Assembly: GCA_903837025.1 (NCBI GenBank) | Contig: CAILTC010000412.1 | Coordinates: 1 to 6,597, forward strand | Source of the DNA: an uncultured Bacteroidota bacterium | GTDB lineage: Bacteria; Bacteroidota; Bacteroidia; Flavobacteriales; Flavobacteriaceae | Direction: 5' to 3' | Length of the DNA stretch: 6,597 nt | Part shown: positions 5,133 through 6,597 of the stretch, piece after piece | Layout of the letters: each line of letters opens with the position of its first letter | Numbering within the stretch: the stretch's first letter is position 1 | Position numbers and translations under genes: made by a program | Notes under the pieces: model-generated | Databases searched by the model: none | Seen by the model: the letters and a program-made list of their open reading frames with translations, nothing else | Told to the model about the DNA's origin: nothing

Positions 5133-5672
5133 ATGAAAAAAATATTCTCACTTTTAGTAATAGTACTTTTCTCAATCTCTGGTTGCGAGAAAGATGATAT
5201 TTGCGATCCAAATACGCCTACAACACCAAGACTTGTGATTGATTTTCATTCTGCCGGTGACAATTCATCTGTTTTGAAAAATGTGACAAATCTAAAAGTT
5301 ATTGGCGACGGAATGGCAAATGGAATTGTTTTTAGCGCTGCAATTGATGGTACGCAATACGTAACTAACGGAACTACCATTTCTATTCCATTAAAAACGG
5401 ATGCTACTAGTACAACGTATAGTTTTATTCTCAATTATGGGAATACAAATACCACTTTTGTAAATGAAGATAAAATCACCTTCAATTATACCCATAGAGA
5501 TGTTTATGTTTCAAGAGCATGCGGCTACAAAACGCTTTTCACATTAGATCCAATTCATCCATATACTCAAACCGCAGTACCAGCAACCAGCGCAAAATGG
5601 ATGCAGTATATTTCGGTTAATAAAAGTAACATAGATAACGAAAATGAAACACACATTACAGTATACTTTTAG
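5133..5672 (+). CDS. DUF6452-type lipoprotein, probably surface-exposed
   Basis: This 179-residue protein has a classical lipoprotein signal: basic MKK, a hydrophobic core (IFSLLVIVLFSI) and the lipobox ISGC with Cys18 as the lipidated residue. The next residues, EKDD, resemble the K-(D/E)2 lipoprotein export signal described in Bacteroidetes, so the protein is predicted to reach the cell surface. The mature part is rich in beta-type residues. It has distinctive segments DICDPNTPTTPRLVIDF, VTNLKVIGDGM, SIPLKTD, VSRACGYKTLF and the closing NENETHITVYF. Cys24 and Cys130 could form a disulfide. I recognise it from memory as the Bacteroidetes family DUF6452, of unknown function. It lies 83 nt after rlmD, and its last 29 nt overlap the start of the next gene in another frame. 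That overlap suggests translational coupling and a shared role at the outer membrane. Confidence 0.85.
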   Translation: MKKIFSLLVIVLFSISGCEKDDICDPNTPTTPRLVIDFHSAGDNSSVLKNVTNLKVIGDGMANGIVFSAAIDGTQYVTNGTTISIPLKTDATSTTYSFILNYGNTNTTFVNEDKITFNYTHRDVYVSRACGYKTLFTLDPIHPYTQTAVPATSAKWMQYISVNKSNIDNENETHITVYF

Positions 5673-6453
5673 TTTTTGCTTTCTGCTATCTTTATTTTTG
5701 GTACAGGCACAAGATGTCAAAACGAAAAATTTAGATAAAAAGGAGCAAAAATCAGGGATAATTCCGGATACTACAAAAGTTGATACCGAAACGGAAACCG
5801 ATACAATTCCTCCAAAAACGGATCGTTATGGTGTGCGTGTTGGGGTTGATTTGTATAAATTAACTCGTGGATTCTATGATAAAAATTACAAAGGAATAGA
5901 ATTAGTAGGTGATTATCGTTTGACAAAAAAATATTTTTTGGCTGCCGAACTCGGAAACGAAAACAAAACAACAGCCGATACTCAATTGAATTCCTCTGCC
6001 AAAGGTTCCTATCTAAAAGTAGGTTTTGATTATAATGGCTATGAAAACTGGCTGGATATGGAAAATATTATTTCTGTAGGAATGCGCTATGGTGTAAGTT
6101 CTTTTGATCAAGAAATAAACAGCTACAAAACATACAATCCGAATCCTTATTTTGGCGAAATGCCTTGGAAAACATCGGGAGAAAAATTCAGTGGATTAAC
6201 AGCCAGTTGGATCGAAATTGTGGCGGGAGTGAAAGTAAAAGTTGTCAATAATTTCTTTGTAGGCTTCAGTTTTCGCATGAACACTTTGGTCACCAACCAT
6301 AAACCTGCTAATTTTGATAATCTTTATATTCCGGGTTTCAACAGAACCTATAACGGTGGTTTTGGAGCTGGAATAAACTACACCGTTACTTATTTTGTTC
6401 CTATTTACAAGAAAAAAGTAGTTGCTAAAAAGTTGAAGAAAAAAGAGGAATAG
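5644..6453 (+). CDS. DUF6048-type predicted outer-membrane beta-barrel protein
   Basis: This 269-residue protein has a signal peptide (hydrophobic FSFCFLLSLFLV, likely cut after VQA at residue 22). A Lys/Asp/Thr/Glu-rich linker follows at about 24-60 (with TKVDTETETDTIPPKTD). Residues 61-255 alternate polar and aromatic or aliphatic residues in strand-like blocks, for example YGVRVGVDLYKL, GSYLKVGFDYNGYENWLDME, ISVGMRYGVSSF, EIVAGVKVKV, FVGFSFRMNTL and GAGINYTVTYFVPIY. This is typical of an outer-membrane barrel, followed by a Lys-rich tail. I recall this as DUF6048, which accompanies DUF6452 lipoproteins in flavobacteria; the function is unknown. The ATG at 5644 lies inside the lipoprotein gene, and the start is supported by the immediate signal peptide. 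A terminator follows 31 nt after the stop. Confidence 0.8.
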   Translation: MKHTLQYTFSFCFLLSLFLVQAQDVKTKNLDKKEQKSGIIPDTTKVDTETETDTIPPKTDRYGVRVGVDLYKLTRGFYDKNYKGIELVGDYRLTKKYFLAAELGNENKTTADTQLNSSAKGSYLKVGFDYNGYENWLDMENIISVGMRYGVSSFDQEINSYKTYNPNPYFGEMPWKTSGEKFSGLTASWIEIVAGVKVKVVNNFFVGFSFRMNTLVTNHKPANFDNLYIPGFNRTYNGGFGAGINYTVTYFVPIYKKKVVAKKLKKKEE

Positions 6454-6484
6454 AAATAGATTGAAGCCACTTATAATTTTTTTT

Positions 6485-6532
6485 TGCCACGAGTTAATAA
6501 ATAAAATTTATGATTCGTGGCATTATTTTTTT
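6485..6532 (+). terminator. Intrinsic terminator ending the rlmD-lipoprotein-barrel gene run
   Basis: TGCCACGA (6485-6492) pairs perfectly with TCGTGGCA (6515-6522). The stem extends inward through AT and G-U pairs with one bulged A to a short A-rich loop. A T-rich tail (TTATTTTTTT) follows at 6523-6532. It lies 31 nt after the last stop codon. Confidence 0.85.
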
Positions 6533-6597
6533 CTATAGAAAAGAAAAATATTGTCAGTTTATTTTAGCTAATATCCTTAATTCCTTTTATAAACAAC

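Noticed and set aside
1..6597. Defence system, phage or mobile island
   Set aside because: No transposase, integrase, nuclease, toxin-antitoxin pair, CRISPR repeat or tRNA-flanked boundary is visible. Gene order and composition look like ordinary flavobacterial chromosome.

Overview
The window looks like chromosomal DNA from a member of the Flavobacteriaceae, probably Flavobacterium or a close relative. The DNA is AT-rich, start codons lack Shine-Dalgarno sequences, and promoter-like TAnnTTTG boxes are present. The protein set is also typical: an RlmD of the Bacteroidetes type and a lipoprotein/outer-membrane pair that I recognise as DUF6452 and DUF6048. Every supported gene is on the + strand.

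Layout. Bases 1-751 hold the 3' end of a Crp/Fnr-family regulator, a near-palindromic site overlapping its stop codon, a 33-residue single-span membrane ORF, a two-span DUF2892 (YgaP-like) membrane protein, and a hairpin-plus-T terminator. Bases 752-1225 are a gene-free stretch with degenerate intergenic repeats and a candidate promoter. Bases 1226-2884 are a probable two-gene operon: an SGNH/GDSL hydrolase and an aldo/keto reductase. A perfect 27-bp inverted repeat (2931-3004) separates this from an uncharacterised membrane protein (3056-3496). Bases 3637-6453 hold rlmD, a predicted surface lipoprotein and an overlapping predicted outer-membrane barrel protein. This run begins at a promoter box almost touching the rlmD start codon and ends in a clear intrinsic terminator (6485-6532).

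How the genes work together. The first block resembles a small regulon of a Crp/Fnr regulator acting on neighbouring membrane proteins. The site spacing would suit activation of the small-protein/DUF2892 transcript. The last block joins an rRNA modification enzyme to two envelope proteins whose reading frames overlap by 29 nt, which suggests that those two act together. The middle enzymes look like general metabolism, and no shared substrate can be read from the sequence.

I found no CRISPR array, transposase, tRNA, rRNA, phage gene or recognisable defence system. The most notable items are the unlisted 33-residue ORF with its possible Crp/Fnr site, the TTGTCATTNCG repeat family, the near-leaderless rlmD promoter, and the overlapping lipoprotein/barrel pair of unknown function. 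Bases 6533-6597 show nothing supportable.
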